A stretch of 58,403 bases of DNA from DATIKM01 sp035477595 (GTDB lineage Bacteria; Armatimonadota; Chthonomonadetes; Chthonomonadales; CAJBBX01): positions 1 to 58,403 of the forward strand of contig DATIKM010000111.1 in NCBI GenBank assembly GCA_035477595.1, given 5' to 3'. The notes beneath the pieces are model-generated. The model saw only the letters and a list, made by a program, of their open reading frames with translations. It had not been told where the DNA came from and made no database searches. How positions within the stretch are numbered: position 1 is the first letter of the stretch; every line of letters begins with the position of its first letter. Shown piece after piece: positions 13,979-25,022 of the stretch. The position numbers and the translations under genes are program-made.

Positions 13979-14479
13979 GCCGTCGGATGAGTCGCCGCGC
14001 CTCGCTGGCCTTGCAGGCCGCTCTGTCCCGGGGGCACTGCGCTGATCCCAGCGGCACGTGTCAGCCCGCCATCCCCTTCACTCCGGCGCGAGGATCCTTC
14101 TGCCCGCTGCGACAGGGCTCGTTGGTTGTTTGGCCGTGAATTGCCGCCTTCCTTGCCGCCACCGCGATGGGTGGCCCTGATTGGAGCTCCCCAAGCCCTG
14201 CTGCAGATGGGAGCGGCAGGGCCTGCTCGAGCGTGACGGCGAGGTGCTGATGGTCGCATTGATGGAGCAATGGCCGCGCCGCCATGCGTCGAGGCACGGG
14301 GTCCTGCGCGCGTGCGTTGGGCTTGGGGCGCCTCCCTGGTGCGCGCGGAGTTCGGATGCGAACGATCAAGGCCGCTGCAGGGGCATTACCTGGGGCCGTC
14401 AGTGGGCGGCAGACTGGCGCAACCGGGTGTGGCCCGCACCCACGATCACTATCTCCGGTGGTTGGAGGACGGCAAGCAG
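13979..14479. other. Gap between purE and the sbtA-like gene
   Basis: About 500 bp. Open frames here have no recognisable product. GGAGG at 14464-14468 serves the next gene. Nothing else was identified. Confidence 0.4.
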
Positions 14480-15541
14480 ATGAACCTAGTCGACGTCATC
14501 CTGGCCGGGTTTTTCACCCCGGTGATCATGTTCTTCATACTCGGAATGGTGACCACCCTGGTCAAGTCCGATCTGGAGATCCCGGAGGCGATGAGCCGGT
14601 CGATGGCCATCTTCCTCATGGTGGCTATCGGTCTGCGGGGCGGATCGCGGGCGGTTCAGGCAATCAAGGAGCATCCAGAACTGCTCATCGTGGTAACCAT
14701 GGTTGCCGTCCTTGCCGCTATCTTAGGTGTGCTCATCGCCGTCCTGACCGCGACCATCATGAGGAAGGTCGCCAAGCTGAGAACAGCGGACGCCTGGGCT
14801 GCCGGAGGGCACTACGGTGCAGTAAGCTCCGCTACCCTCGCACTCGCCTGTTCGCTTGCCGCAGAGGCACAGAAGGCAGCGCCTGACCAACTGATCTATG
14901 TCGGTTGGATGCCGGCGATGTACCCATTCATGGACAGCCCAGCGCTGCTGGCCGCCATCATCGTCGGCAGGATCGCGCTTGCCAGGGAGGCCGGGGCTGC
15001 AGGAGTGGGAGTGAACGTAGGGAAGGTGCTGCATCATAGCATCTTTGGACTGGCGGTGTGGCTTCTGATCAGCTCACTGATCATAGGGACGCTGACCCAG
15101 ATATTCTCTCCGAATGACCTGCGCGATTCCCTGGCGTTCTTCGATGGGATGTTCCGGGGAGTGCTGGCCCTGTTCCTGCTGGACATGGGGATGGTCGCGG
15201 CCCGGCGCCTGGCCGCCCTAAGGGAGCTCGGATCCCGTCTATGGAAGGTGGTGCTGCTCGCCTGGGCCCTGCCCACAACCTGGGGTTTTCTGGGGATTCT
15301 GGCGATGTTCGCCGTGCATTGTGCGTTGCCGGGCCTGGTCGGCTGGGGTGATGCGTTTGTGTTCGCCGCGATCGCCGGGGGATGCTCCTACATATCGGCG
15401 CCCATTGCGATGAAGGTCGCGATGCCGGAGGCGAATCCGTCCATCTCGTTGCCGATGGCGCTCGCACTCACGTTTCCTTTCAATGTCATCGTCAACATGA
15501 CGGTGTGGCAGATAGTGTGCAGGGCACTATGGGGTGCGTGA
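14480..15541 (+). CDS. SbtA-like sodium-dependent bicarbonate permease
   Basis: The product has 353 residues and about ten membrane helices. The start ATG 14480 (MNLVDVILAGFFTPVIMFF) gives the family's usual N-terminus. FFILGMVTTLVKSDLEIPE, the MVAIGLRGG segment and the later HYGAVSSATLALA and GGCSYISAPIAMKVAMPEANPS motifs match the SbtA (DUF897) permease family, in which two inverted five-helix units bind sodium and bicarbonate. No SbtB-type PII partner is encoded nearby. The preceding genes include a bicarbonate-consuming enzyme (PurK) and a possibly CO2-fixing oxidoreductase, so a role in inorganic carbon supply is plausible. Some family members may carry other anions. Confidence 0.8.
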   Translation: MNLVDVILAGFFTPVIMFFILGMVTTLVKSDLEIPEAMSRSMAIFLMVAIGLRGGSRAVQAIKEHPELLIVVTMVAVLAAILGVLIAVLTATIMRKVAKLRTADAWAAGGHYGAVSSATLALACSLAAEAQKAAPDQLIYVGWMPAMYPFMDSPALLAAIIVGRIALAREAGAAGVGVNVGKVLHHSIFGLAVWLLISSLIIGTLTQIFSPNDLRDSLAFFDGMFRGVLALFLLDMGMVAARRLAALRELGSRLWKVVLLAWALPTTWGFLGILAMFAVHCALPGLVGWGDAFVFAAIAGGCSYISAPIAMKVAMPEANPSISLPMALALTFPFNVIVNMTVWQIVCRALWGA

Positions 15542-15793
15542 TAGGGCGGTGCCCTGCAGGTCGGTGCGGGCACGATGCTACCGCGGGACGGTCGCGCATC
15601 TGCCGTCGCGGACCCATCGGGCGGCGTGCCGCGGGCGCGCGGCTCAGAGCGTCCGGGCGGGCGCCGTCGGTATCCACAGCGGCGTCGCCAATCGTCCTGG
15701 CGGCAGAGGAATCGGGCCTGAGCCGTCCAACCTAGCCCGGCCCCGGGCGGCGCGCCGGCCGGCGGCCCACACAGACACCAGGGGGAGAGACAC

Positions 15794-16789
15794 GTGATAC
15801 GCGTTGGGCTGGTCGGCTGCGGCGGCATCATGGGTGCCCACCTGCCGGGATGGCGGGCGGTGGCGGGGCGGGCCTCGGTAACCGCCACCTGCGACGTTAA
15901 CGAGGGGCACGCCGCCAGGCGCGCGAAGGAAGTGGGCGGCGGCGCCAAGGTCTACACCGACTGGAATGCAATGCTCGCCGACGATGTGGTGGATGCCGTC
16001 GACCTCGCGCTTCCCCACCGCCTGCACCGCGACGCGATCGTGGACGCAGCGGAGGCCGGAAAGCACGTGATCACCGAGAAGCCCCTGTGTACGACGCTGG
16101 ACGAGGCCCGCGACATCGAGGCAGCCGTCTCCCAGAACAAGGTTGTCCTCGTGTGCGCCCACAACCAGATGTTCGAGCCGGCGCCTCGTACCGCGCGTCG
16201 CTGGGTCAGTGAGGGCAGGATTGGTCGGCTCTTCTCCATCCGCACGGTCGACTGCTTCCGCATGGGCCCCACCATGGACAAGGAGCGCTGGGACTGGCGC
16301 GGCTCCGCGACCGAAGCCGGCGGCGGCTGTGCGCTGGACACCGGCTATCACCCCACGTATCTGCTCATCTCCATCGCGGGGTCTGCGCCCCGGCAGGTGG
16401 TGAGCTTCTACGACAACTTCGACTCGCCCTCGTTGGACGCAGAGGACAGCGCACAGACGATGGTGCGCTTCGCGAACGGCGCCATTGGAACGTTGCAGAC
16501 GTCATGGGGGCACAACTGGCCGGCTGGCCAGTGGCAGTTCCACGCCATCGGGGAGAAGGGCCAGATCTACGGCCGGGGCAACGACCTGTACTTCCACCCG
16601 AACGACGGCGAGCCCGTGAGGGAGAAGCTCGCGCCGGTCAACGGTTTCGTGGGTGAGATCACGCACTTCGTGGACTGCATCGAGACGGGCGCGACACCGG
16701 AGCAGGGCCTGCACGAGGGGGTCACGGTGCTGAAGGTGATCCTCGGCGGCTACGAGTCGCAGAGCACGAAGCGCATCGTCGAGTTGTAG
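15794..16789 (+). CDS. Gfo/Idh/MocA family NAD(P)-dependent oxidoreductase
   Basis: The product has 331 residues and starts at GTG 15794 with GGGGGAGAG upstream. The N-terminal Rossmann motif VGLVGCGGIMGAH is followed by LALPHRLHRDAIVDAAEAG and the family hallmark EKPL (ITEKPLCTT, about residue 97). The GGGCALDTGYHPTYLL segment (about 175-190) supplies the usual catalytic histidine and aspartate. Enzymes of this family oxidise or reduce sugars, inositols or related polyols. The neighbouring secreted hydrolases suggest a carbohydrate-derived substrate, which the sequence alone does not identify. Confidence 0.9.
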   Translation: MIRVGLVGCGGIMGAHLPGWRAVAGRASVTATCDVNEGHAARRAKEVGGGAKVYTDWNAMLADDVVDAVDLALPHRLHRDAIVDAAEAGKHVITEKPLCTTLDEARDIEAAVSQNKVVLVCAHNQMFEPAPRTARRWVSEGRIGRLFSIRTVDCFRMGPTMDKERWDWRGSATEAGGGCALDTGYHPTYLLISIAGSAPRQVVSFYDNFDSPSLDAEDSAQTMVRFANGAIGTLQTSWGHNWPAGQWQFHAIGEKGQIYGRGNDLYFHPNDGEPVREKLAPVNGFVGEITHFVDCIETGATPEQGLHEGVTVLKVILGGYESQSTKRIVEL

Positions 16790-16861
16790 GAGGCGGGCGG
16801 TGACTGCCGGAGACTGCGGGTCTCCAGTGGCCAGCCCCCTTCCGTCAGACCGGAGGCAGGC

Positions 16862-18286
16862 ATGCCACTGAGTGCGTGTATCGTCCTGGCGGCGCTCGTG
16901 CTGACGGCCAGTGCAGCGCGGGGCGAAGAGGCCGCACCATCCGGGGTGACGGTGCGCGTCATGGCCGACGGCCCGGCGATAGTGCGGGAGACGCCTGCGC
17001 GACGTGAGCGCCTCGTGCCACTATGGGTCGCCAACCCGGGCGTGCAGGCGCTCTCCGGTCTTAAGTTGACCGTTCGCGCGCGCGGGCGCACCGTCGTCCG
17101 CGACCTCCTGGACGTGCCGCCCGGAGGAGCTCACGACACGGTGTGGCTTCCCGACCCAGCACCGCAGATCGCGCGCGCGCGGCTGACCGCCGGTGACCGG
17201 AACCTGTGGGCGGGGGATCTGGCGATCCCCCGCCTAGCGGAGCGGGCCGTGATCCCGCACTCGCCGCGCGTCCCGCTTGGCGCTCTGCAGCCGCTCATGC
17301 TGCGCGGCCTCAACTACTACCCGCGCAGCCAGCCGTGGCCGGGCATCTGGCGCGCCATGGACGAGGCCGCGTTCGAGGCCGAGTTCCGCGAGATGGGCGC
17401 GCTCCACATCAACACGATCCGCATATTCACCAACCTCGATGCGGAGGCCGGCCTCCACACTAAGGATGGCGCCTTCACCCCGCTTCTGCTCTCGCGCATC
17501 CACACGCTCCTCACCGTGGCCGCACGCCACCGCGTGAAGGTGATGCTGACCATCGGCGCCTGGGGCGACATGCGGGACCTGGTGTTCCAGCGCCGCTACT
17601 TCCGCACGGTCGTGGAGCCATTCACGTACGACGGGCGCCTGCTGGCGTGGGACCTGATCAACGAGCCGGGAGGCGACCAGGGGCCGAAGGCGACCCCGGA
17701 GCTCGCGCGGTGGATCACCACTATGTGGGAGGAGCTGCGCCTGCTCGCCCCGCGCCACATGCTGACCGTCGGGCTCTGCTGGCAGTTCGACCAGCTCTGG
17801 GACCTCGGCGTGCGTCCCCCGCTCGCGCAGTATCACCACTACTCCGGCGCGGCTGCGGTCCAGCCGCCGGGCCAGCCGCCCGTGCGCAACAATGCGGACG
17901 ACCTCCAGAACATCGCCAACCAGATCGACAACCGGCCGCTGGTGATCGGCGAGTTCGGCTACAGCTCCCAGCCCGACGCGAACCGCAAGGACGCGAGCGA
18001 GGCGCGCCAGCTCACCATCGTGGAGAGCGTGCTGGCAGGCGCGGAGGAGGGGGTGCGCCGTGGCGTGAACCTTAGTGGCGTCTATCTTTGGTGCGCGTTC
18101 CACTTCGTGCCAGACTGGATGGGTCCGTTCGAGCAGGGGTTCGGCGTCATCCGGCCGGACGGCTCGCTGAAGCCGGCGGGCGCTCTGCTGCGCGACACCT
18201 ACGCCCGCTGGCGGTCGCGCCTCCGGGCGCCGTGGGAGGCGCCGCGAGGTCGAGGCGGTGCCGCGCCCGGAGGGTCGGGGTGGTGA
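16862..18286 (+). CDS. Secreted GH5-like (clan GH-A) glycoside hydrolase
   Basis: The product has 474 residues with a signal peptide (residues 1-20, cleavage after SAARG or AARGEE). A beta-sandwich of about 100 residues precedes a TIM barrel beginning at RGLNYYPRSQPWPG. Two glutamates are placed as in clan GH-A: E268 in DLINEPGG (acid/base) and E364 in LVIGEFGY (nucleophile). NTIRIFTN and the HHYSG segment also fit GH5/GH2-type mannanase or cellulase barrels. The family is narrowed only to a GH5-like endo-glycosidase. GGAGG precedes ATG 16862. Its stop overlaps the start of the next gene (GTGA), so the two are probably translated together. Confidence 0.8.
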   Translation: MPLSACIVLAALVLTASAARGEEAAPSGVTVRVMADGPAIVRETPARRERLVPLWVANPGVQALSGLKLTVRARGRTVVRDLLDVPPGGAHDTVWLPDPAPQIARARLTAGDRNLWAGDLAIPRLAERAVIPHSPRVPLGALQPLMLRGLNYYPRSQPWPGIWRAMDEAAFEAEFREMGALHINTIRIFTNLDAEAGLHTKDGAFTPLLLSRIHTLLTVAARHRVKVMLTIGAWGDMRDLVFQRRYFRTVVEPFTYDGRLLAWDLINEPGGDQGPKATPELARWITTMWEELRLLAPRHMLTVGLCWQFDQLWDLGVRPPLAQYHHYSGAAAVQPPGQPPVRNNADDLQNIANQIDNRPLVIGEFGYSSQPDANRKDASEARQLTIVESVLAGAEEGVRRGVNLSGVYLWCAFHFVPDWMGPFEQGFGVIRPDGSLKPAGALLRDTYARWRSRLRAPWEAPRGRGGAAPGGSGW

Positions 18287-18861
18287 ACGCGTTGCCGCTG
18301 CGAGTGGCGTTTGGGTTGCCGGACTGGGTGCGCGCGGTCGCGCCGCCCGCTGGGACCCTGGTACCCGATGATGAGGCGCGAATGCGCCTCGCCATTCGGC
18401 TGGCCGACGAGAATGCACGTCGACGGACGGGTGGACCATTCGGCGCGGCCGTTTTCCGGCGGAGCGATGGCGCACTGGTGGCCGTGGGCGTGAACCGTGT
18501 GGAGCCGGAGCGCTGCTCGCTCCTGCACGCCGAGGTTATGGCGATCGCGCTTGCGCAGTCGGCCATAGGCGCGTTCACGCTGGACGAGCCGCCGATCCCT
18601 GCGCACGAGCTGGTTTGTTCGTGCGAGCCCTGCGCGATGTGCTTGGGCGCGGCCTTCTGGAGCGGGGTGCGGCGCATCGTCTGCGGCGCCGGCCGCGAGG
18701 ACGCCATGGCGCTCGGCTTCGACGAGGGGCCGGTCTCGGAGGACTCCTACGCCTACCTCGCGGCGCGCGGGATCGAGGTGGTGCGCGGCGTGCTCCGGGA
18801 GGAGGCCGCGCGTGCGCTCCGCCTCTACGGCGACGTCGGCGGCGGCATCTACAACCCTTAG
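18283..18861 (+). CDS. Nucleoside/guanine deaminase-like zinc enzyme
   Basis: The product has 192 residues. GTG 18283 lies 7 nt behind GGAGGG and overlaps the preceding stop by 4 nt. The cytidine-deaminase fold motifs are present: H82-A-E84 (zinc ligand and proton shuttle) and P-C117-xx-C120 (EPCAMCLGA, zinc ligands). GGPFGAAVF and the C-terminal GIYNP-type ending point to the guanine deaminase (GuaD)/tRNA-adenosine deaminase-like group. Guanine to xanthine is the most likely reaction; TadA is less likely because the N-terminal extension and tail differ. The coupling to a glycoside hydrolase gene is probably only transcriptional. Confidence 0.8.
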   Translation: MNALPLRVAFGLPDWVRAVAPPAGTLVPDDEARMRLAIRLADENARRRTGGPFGAAVFRRSDGALVAVGVNRVEPERCSLLHAEVMAIALAQSAIGAFTLDEPPIPAHELVCSCEPCAMCLGAAFWSGVRRIVCGAGREDAMALGFDEGPVSEDSYAYLAARGIEVVRGVLREEAARALRLYGDVGGGIYNP

Positions 18862-18994
18862 GGTTGGGCGCGCCAATGTCCGGGCGCAGGCGGGCGGCCC
18901 GCGCGAGCGCGTGGACCCGTCGGGGAGTGCGGCGCCTGGCGTGTGGGCTTCGGCCCTCGCGCGCGCCGCTTCCCTCGCTGAGACCCATACGAAC

Positions 18995-19019
18995 GGGCCC
19001 CGCCGGAGAGGCGGAGCCC
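18995..19019 (-). terminator. Hairpin downstream of tRNA-Thr
   Basis: A ten-pair stem with one mismatch (GGGCCCCGCC against GGCGGAGCCC) and a five-base loop, 14 nt past the tRNA 3' end. No U tract. It may also end the plus-strand deaminase transcript. Confidence 0.5.
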
Positions 19020-19032
19020 GCGTTGATGAATG

Positions 19033-19107
19033 TGGAGCCGACGCGCGGATTCGAACCGCGGACCTGCTCATTACGAGTGAGCTGCTCTACCTCTGAGCCA
19101 CGTCGGC
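19033..19107 (-). tRNA. tRNA-Thr (anticodon CGU)
   Basis: The minus strand folds into a complete cloverleaf of 75 nt with an encoded CCA. The acceptor stem is GCCGACG/CGTCGGC, followed by a D arm with GGCTCAGAGGTAGAGC, the anticodon loop CTCGTAA (anticodon CGT) and the T arm GGTTCGAATCC. It reads the ACG threonine codon, useful in a high-GC genome. A promoter and a hairpin flank it. Confidence 0.95.
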
Positions 19108-19121
19108 ATCATGGCGGAGTG

Positions 19122-19150
19122 TTTATACCATCCCACGGCGCGTTTGGCAA
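19122..19150 (-). promoter_or_regulatory. tRNA-Thr promoter
   Basis: On the minus strand: TTGCCA (19145-19150), a 17-bp spacer and TATAAA (19122-19127), 14 nt before the mature tRNA 5' end. Confidence 0.75.
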
Positions 19151-19322
19151 GCGCCCGCGCGCAGCGCCTGAGCCCAGTCCTATGATCGTGCTCGAGGCCT
19201 GCGCCGCCCTCCGCCGCAGCGAGGCCGGCGATGCTCGCCCCGCCCGATAGCCGGAGCGCCGACGCCGGCCGCATCGTACGCCTTGGTGAGGCGGGTTGAC
19301 TGAGGCGCCGGGAGGCCCTACG

Positions 19323-19511
19323 ATGAAGGAAGCGCTAAGCAACAAGCTGATTGTCTGGCCGATACTTGGCGTCCTCATCGGGCTCGCGCTCAACCGGGTC
19401 GCGGTGTACGCCGGGAGCACCTGAGGGATAACGTGCAACCCGTACGTCGCGACCCTGATGGGAGCGATGTTCGGGTGGCTCCTCGCTCGCGGCGCGAGCG
19501 AACTCGAATAG
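19323..19511 (+). pseudogene. Small membrane ORF interrupted by in-frame TGA
   Basis: From ATG 19323 the frame reads MKEALSNKLIVWPILGVLIG and on to VYAGST, then TGA (19422-19424). It continues in the same frame as GITCNPYVATLMGAMFGWLL to a TAG at 19511. Both halves look like parts of one 62-codon two-helix membrane protein, with the stop possibly replacing a tryptophan codon. Other genes here use TGA as a normal stop. A recent nonsense mutation is most likely; the first half alone (33 residues) is another possibility. Confidence 0.4.
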
Positions 19512-19547
19512 GGCGACTTTCACAGCCTCACTGAGCGGGAGGCGGGT

Positions 19548-19634
19548 GTGGACTGGCTGGGTCTGGCCGCGATCGTGGCCATCTGGTTCGTGCTGCAGCG
19601 ATGGGTACTGCCGGCGCTCGGAGTGCCCACCTGA
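19548..19634 (+). CDS. 28-residue single-helix membrane microprotein
   Basis: GTG 19548 is 5 nt behind GGGAGG (19537-19542). The peptide begins MDWLGLAAIVAIWFVLQRW and ends LPALGVPT. One membrane helix followed by a VLPxLGVPT tail resembles small uncharacterised proteins I have seen in several bacterial phyla. It lies 36 nt after the interrupted small ORF and before a hairpin, so the two may once have formed a pair. Function unknown; accessory microproteins of membrane transporters have a similar form. Confidence 0.45.
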   Translation: MDWLGLAAIVAIWFVLQRWVLPALGVPT

Positions 19635-19687
19635 CTGTCGGGCTCCTCGTGCGCGGTGGAGCCGCGCCGCAGGCCATCAGATAGCGA

Positions 19688-19717
19688 GGACGGCGGGCGC
19701 TGAGGCGTCCGCCGTCC
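19688..19717. terminator. Hairpin between convergent genes
   Basis: Twelve-pair stem (GGACGGCGGGCG against CGTCCGCCGTCC, one G-U pair) with a six-base loop. On the plus strand it is followed within a few bases by TGTTTC. It lies between the small ORFs (plus) and the kinase stop (minus). Confidence 0.6.
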
Positions 19718-19735
19718 GCGCTGTTTCTGGCCGGC

Positions 19736-22231
<2,496 letters not shown>

Positions 22232-22276
22232 GGTGTTATGCCATCCCGTGGCGACGCGCGCCGCCGCCGTGTCACC

Positions 22277-22305
22277 ATCATAGCGTCCCGGCCGATGGCG
22301 GTCAA
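22277..22305 (-). promoter_or_regulatory. Promoter of the hybrid kinase gene
   Basis: Minus strand: TTGACC (22300-22305), a 17-bp spacer, TATGAT (22277-22282), about 45 nt before the start codon. Confidence 0.7.
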
Positions 22306-22344
22306 CAGATCACCTCGGCAGTGGGTTGCGTCTGGTGTGCGCGG

Positions 22345-23163
22345 TCACCGACGGCGCGCCAGGTACAGCAGCGTGAGGTGCCCGCGCAGGACGCGGCCGC
22401 CGAAGCGGGTCTTAATAAGGTCGGTGACGCCAAGGAGCAAGCGTCGCAGCGCGCCCGGTTCGAGTGCCCGGTGGTCGGAGTACGTGGCGAGGAGGTCGAC
22501 GTACTCCTTCGTCGTGTACCACCGGTCCCAGCGGAACCGCCGCACAGCGACGTCCGCGAACAGGCCGGTCGCCTCGATCTCCTCTCGGAACGGCTCGGGC
22601 ACGCCCTCGGCCTCCGGCAGCGCGGCGAAGTCGCGCCGGATGCCGGGCGCCTCGCGGGCATAGACTGCCTGAGCCTCGTCGAAGAAGCCGCTGTCTGCCC
22701 TGGCCCGAACGTGCTTGGTCCAGATCAGCGCGAGGGCGCCGCCCGGTCGCAACGCGGCCGCGATCTTCCACATGCGCACCGATGGCTCGAGCCAGTGGAA
22801 CGAGCTCGCGGCGAGCGCCAGGTCGTAGACGCCCTCTTCGATCGGCGTCTCCTCGAAGGCGCCCGTCCGCACGGTGACGGGAAGGCCCTGCGTCCGACGG
22901 CGCGCCTCGGCCGCCATCCGCTCGCCCAGCTCGATGGCATCGATGCGAACGCCGCGACGCGCGATCGGCACGGTCGCGTGTCCCGGTCCGCACCCGATCT
23001 CCAGCGCGCGGTGTCCGGGGCGCAACCCCGCGTACTCCGCGACGGCGTCGAAGACGCCGCTGGGATACCCCGGTCTCCCCGTGGCGTATCCGGCGGGGTC
23101 CTGGTCGAAACTGGCTCTGCGTCGCAGACGCTCCTCGTCCAAGCGGCGCCTCCTCGCTGGCAT
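22345..23163 (-). CDS. Class I SAM-dependent methyltransferase
   Basis: The product has 272 residues when started at ATG 23163 (MPARRRRLDEERL). Longer in-frame extension codes for an arginine-rich stretch without family similarity. FDQDPAGYATGRPGYP is the usual N-terminus of this small-molecule methyltransferase group. Motif I is ALEIGCGPGHAT (about residues 45-56), motif II is the IDAIELGE region, and motif IV DLALAASSFHWLEP contains the family's FHW. Substrate unknown. It lies between two minus- and plus-strand units and seems to be a single gene. Confidence 0.85.
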   Translation of the reverse strand: MPARRRRLDEERLRRRASFDQDPAGYATGRPGYPSGVFDAVAEYAGLRPGHRALEIGCGPGHATVPIARRGVRIDAIELGERMAAEARRRTQGLPVTVRTGAFEETPIEEGVYDLALAASSFHWLEPSVRMWKIAAALRPGGALALIWTKHVRARADSGFFDEAQAVYAREAPGIRRDFAALPEAEGVPEPFREEIEATGLFADVAVRRFRWDRWYTTKEYVDLLATYSDHRALEPGALRRLLLGVTDLIKTRFGGRVLRGHLTLLYLARRR

Positions 23164-23429
23164 CGGTGCTGCGCGCACAGTTGCCGATGGGTGGCTACGT
23201 CGCACCACCACCCTCGTCCTGCTCCGAACCGGCTCCCTTTCCCGGAGGAATCTGGCCCTGCCTGCGTGAACCGCAGGCTTGTGCGCCCGCGCACGGCGCA
23301 GCCCGTCGCCCGAGGCGTCCCGGCGCGTGCTGAGGCCCGTCGCGTGTTGCGGCCCGGCGCGGGCCGCTCTGCCGGATGCGCGGTCCCGCCACACTGCCAG
23401 CCAGACGTTCAAAGGAGTATGACGCCGCT

Positions 23430-24095
23430 ATGGTCTGCTCGGCCCGCTGCATTGCGCTGCTGGCGCCGCTTGTGGTGGGTGCGGTGGCCTGGTGGACGGA
23501 CTGGCTCCCGCTGAAACTCGGAGTGCCAGCCCTCTGCATCTGCATCCTGTTGAGCGTTAAGGGCGAGGCATTCCGGCGGGCGCCGAGCGCGCTCCTGGCG
23601 TGCGGCGCGTTTGCCGCGTCTATCGTTGGGGACTACTACCTCTCGACGCGTGGCGGCAGCGACGCCCACTTTGTGGCGGGCATTGCGGCCTTCGGGGTGG
23701 CACACCTCTTCTATATCGCTTACGCCCTCGCGAACGGGCGGATGCACCTGCCCGTCTTGGGAATCGCGCTGGCCGGCTTTGGCGCGTGGTTCGCTCTTGA
23801 CCTCGCCCACGCGATCGAGGACCGCGCGATCTGGGTGGCGGCGCTGGTCTACACAGTGCTCTCCTGCGTGGCACTCGGAGCCGCGGCGGGGATCCGCTCA
23901 GTGGCCTGGGTGAAGGTGCCGTGCCTGGTGGGCATCGCGCTCATCGTATTCTCGGACAGCCTCATCGCGCTCGCCGAGTTCGCCGGCGATCGAACACTCA
24001 GCGAGCTTATCCTGCCCACCTACTACCTGGCGCAGATCGCCATCACACTGTCGGCGCTCCATCTACTCGAGCGCGGGCGATCGGACGCGCACTAA
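23430..24095 (+). CDS. YhhN-family membrane protein (lysoplasmalogenase-like)
   Basis: The product has 221 residues with about eight hydrophobic helices. ATG 23430 follows AAAGGAG at 23411-23417 by 12 nt. The SIVGDYYL segment with a conserved aspartate, GIAAFGVAHLFYIAYAL and VFSDSLIALAEF match the YhhN/TMEM86 family, whose animal members hydrolyse the vinyl ether bond of lysoplasmalogen. In bacteria the role is less certain. The next gene starts 11 nt after the stop and shares the transcript. Confidence 0.8.
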   Translation: MVCSARCIALLAPLVVGAVAWWTDWLPLKLGVPALCICILLSVKGEAFRRAPSALLACGAFAASIVGDYYLSTRGGSDAHFVAGIAAFGVAHLFYIAYALANGRMHLPVLGIALAGFGAWFALDLAHAIEDRAIWVAALVYTVLSCVALGAAAGIRSVAWVKVPCLVGIALIVFSDSLIALAEFAGDRTLSELILPTYYLAQIAITLSALHLLERGRSDAH

Positions 24096-24106
24096 GGAGT
24101 CTCTGC

Positions 24107-24940
24107 ATGGGAATCGATACCGGCCGCCCGAAGCGGTATGCCGCGCGACTCGCGGTCGCGCTGGCACTCGGACTGGTCTGTCTGGGCTTCGCCGACGCAC
24201 TGCTAGCCGAGCGCAGGGCCGGCTACTCGGACCTGCCCTTCCTTCCCGGCGGCAGATGGCGCGTCCACGATGGAGCCCGGCCTCAGCCGCGCACGGTGGA
24301 CCCGGGGGCCCCGGCGGCCGAGTCGCGCAGGGCACCCTCGGACGCCGTCGTGCTGTTCGACGGCTCGAACACGGAACGCTGGCACCGCGGCGACGGGCAG
24401 CCGACCCGGTGGCGCATCGTGGACGGCTCGCTCGTGGCGCTCGGTGGAGGCATGGTCTCGCGGGACGAGTTCGGCGACGCCCAGATCCACATCGAGTTCG
24501 CGACGCCGGACCCAGCTCGGGGAACCGGTCAGGACCGAGGGAACAGCGGCGTCTTCATGATGGGCCGGTACGAGGTCCAGGTGCTCGACAGCTACAGGAG
24601 CGAGACCTACCCGGACGGCCAGGCCGCGGCCATCTACGGCCAGTACCCGCCGCTGGTGAATGCGTCCCGCCCGCCCGGCCAGTGGCAGACGCTCGACATC
24701 ATCTTCGAGGCGCCAAGGTTCGCGGACGGCAGGCTGGAGAGGCCCGCGTACATGACGGTCTTCCACAACGGCGTGCTCGTGCACCATCGCGCCGAGGTGC
24801 TCGGAACCGGCACACACCGGGCGCTGCCGAGGTACGAGCCGCACGGACCGAGGGGGCCGCTGGTGCTGCAAGACCATGGCGACCCGGTGCGCTACCGCAA
24901 GATTTGGGTGCGCGAGCTGAAGGGCTACGACGAGCCGTAG
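24107..24940 (+). CDS. Secreted 3-keto-disaccharide hydrolase domain protein (DUF1080)
   Basis: The product has 277 residues. AAGGAG lies 7 nt before ATG 24107. Residues 1-33 contain a signal peptide or anchor. The DUF1080 sandwich starts near residue 83 with VVLFDGSNTERWH, followed by WRIVDGSLVALGGGMVSRDEFGD, GNSGVFMMGRYEVQVLDSY and the C-terminal LVLQDHGDPVRYRKIWVREL. Members cleave 3-keto-glycosides or bind glycans and are very abundant in planctomycetes, verrucomicrobia and armatimonads. The partner 3-dehydrogenase is not adjacent, though the Gfo/Idh/MocA enzyme at 15794 belongs to a family that can supply it. Confidence 0.85.
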   Translation: MGIDTGRPKRYAARLAVALALGLVCLGFADALLAERRAGYSDLPFLPGGRWRVHDGARPQPRTVDPGAPAAESRRAPSDAVVLFDGSNTERWHRGDGQPTRWRIVDGSLVALGGGMVSRDEFGDAQIHIEFATPDPARGTGQDRGNSGVFMMGRYEVQVLDSYRSETYPDGQAAAIYGQYPPLVNASRPPGQWQTLDIIFEAPRFADGRLERPAYMTVFHNGVLVHHRAEVLGTGTHRALPRYEPHGPRGPLVLQDHGDPVRYRKIWVRELKGYDEP

Positions 24941-24993
24941 CACCGTAGCGCTGGATCGGCGTCCACCACACGGTGCCTGACGGGTCAATCACG

Positions 24994-25022
24994 GCGGCGC
25001 TCGCGTTCCTTGCGAGCGCCGC
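24994..25022. terminator. Bidirectional hairpin terminator
   Basis: Perfect 11-pair stem (GCGGCGCTCGC with GCGAGCGCCGC), seven-base loop GTTCCTT, placed between two convergent genes and touching the permease stop. No long U tract. Confidence 0.6.

Noticed and set aside
19422..19424. TGA read as tryptophan (alternative genetic code)
   Set aside because: Many intact genes here (for example purK, purE and the cysteine-module membrane pair) end at TGA at the expected length.
22345..23412. Longer methyltransferase start at 23412
   Set aside because: The extra 83 residues are arginine-rich and unlike the family; ATG 23163 gives the normal N-terminus.
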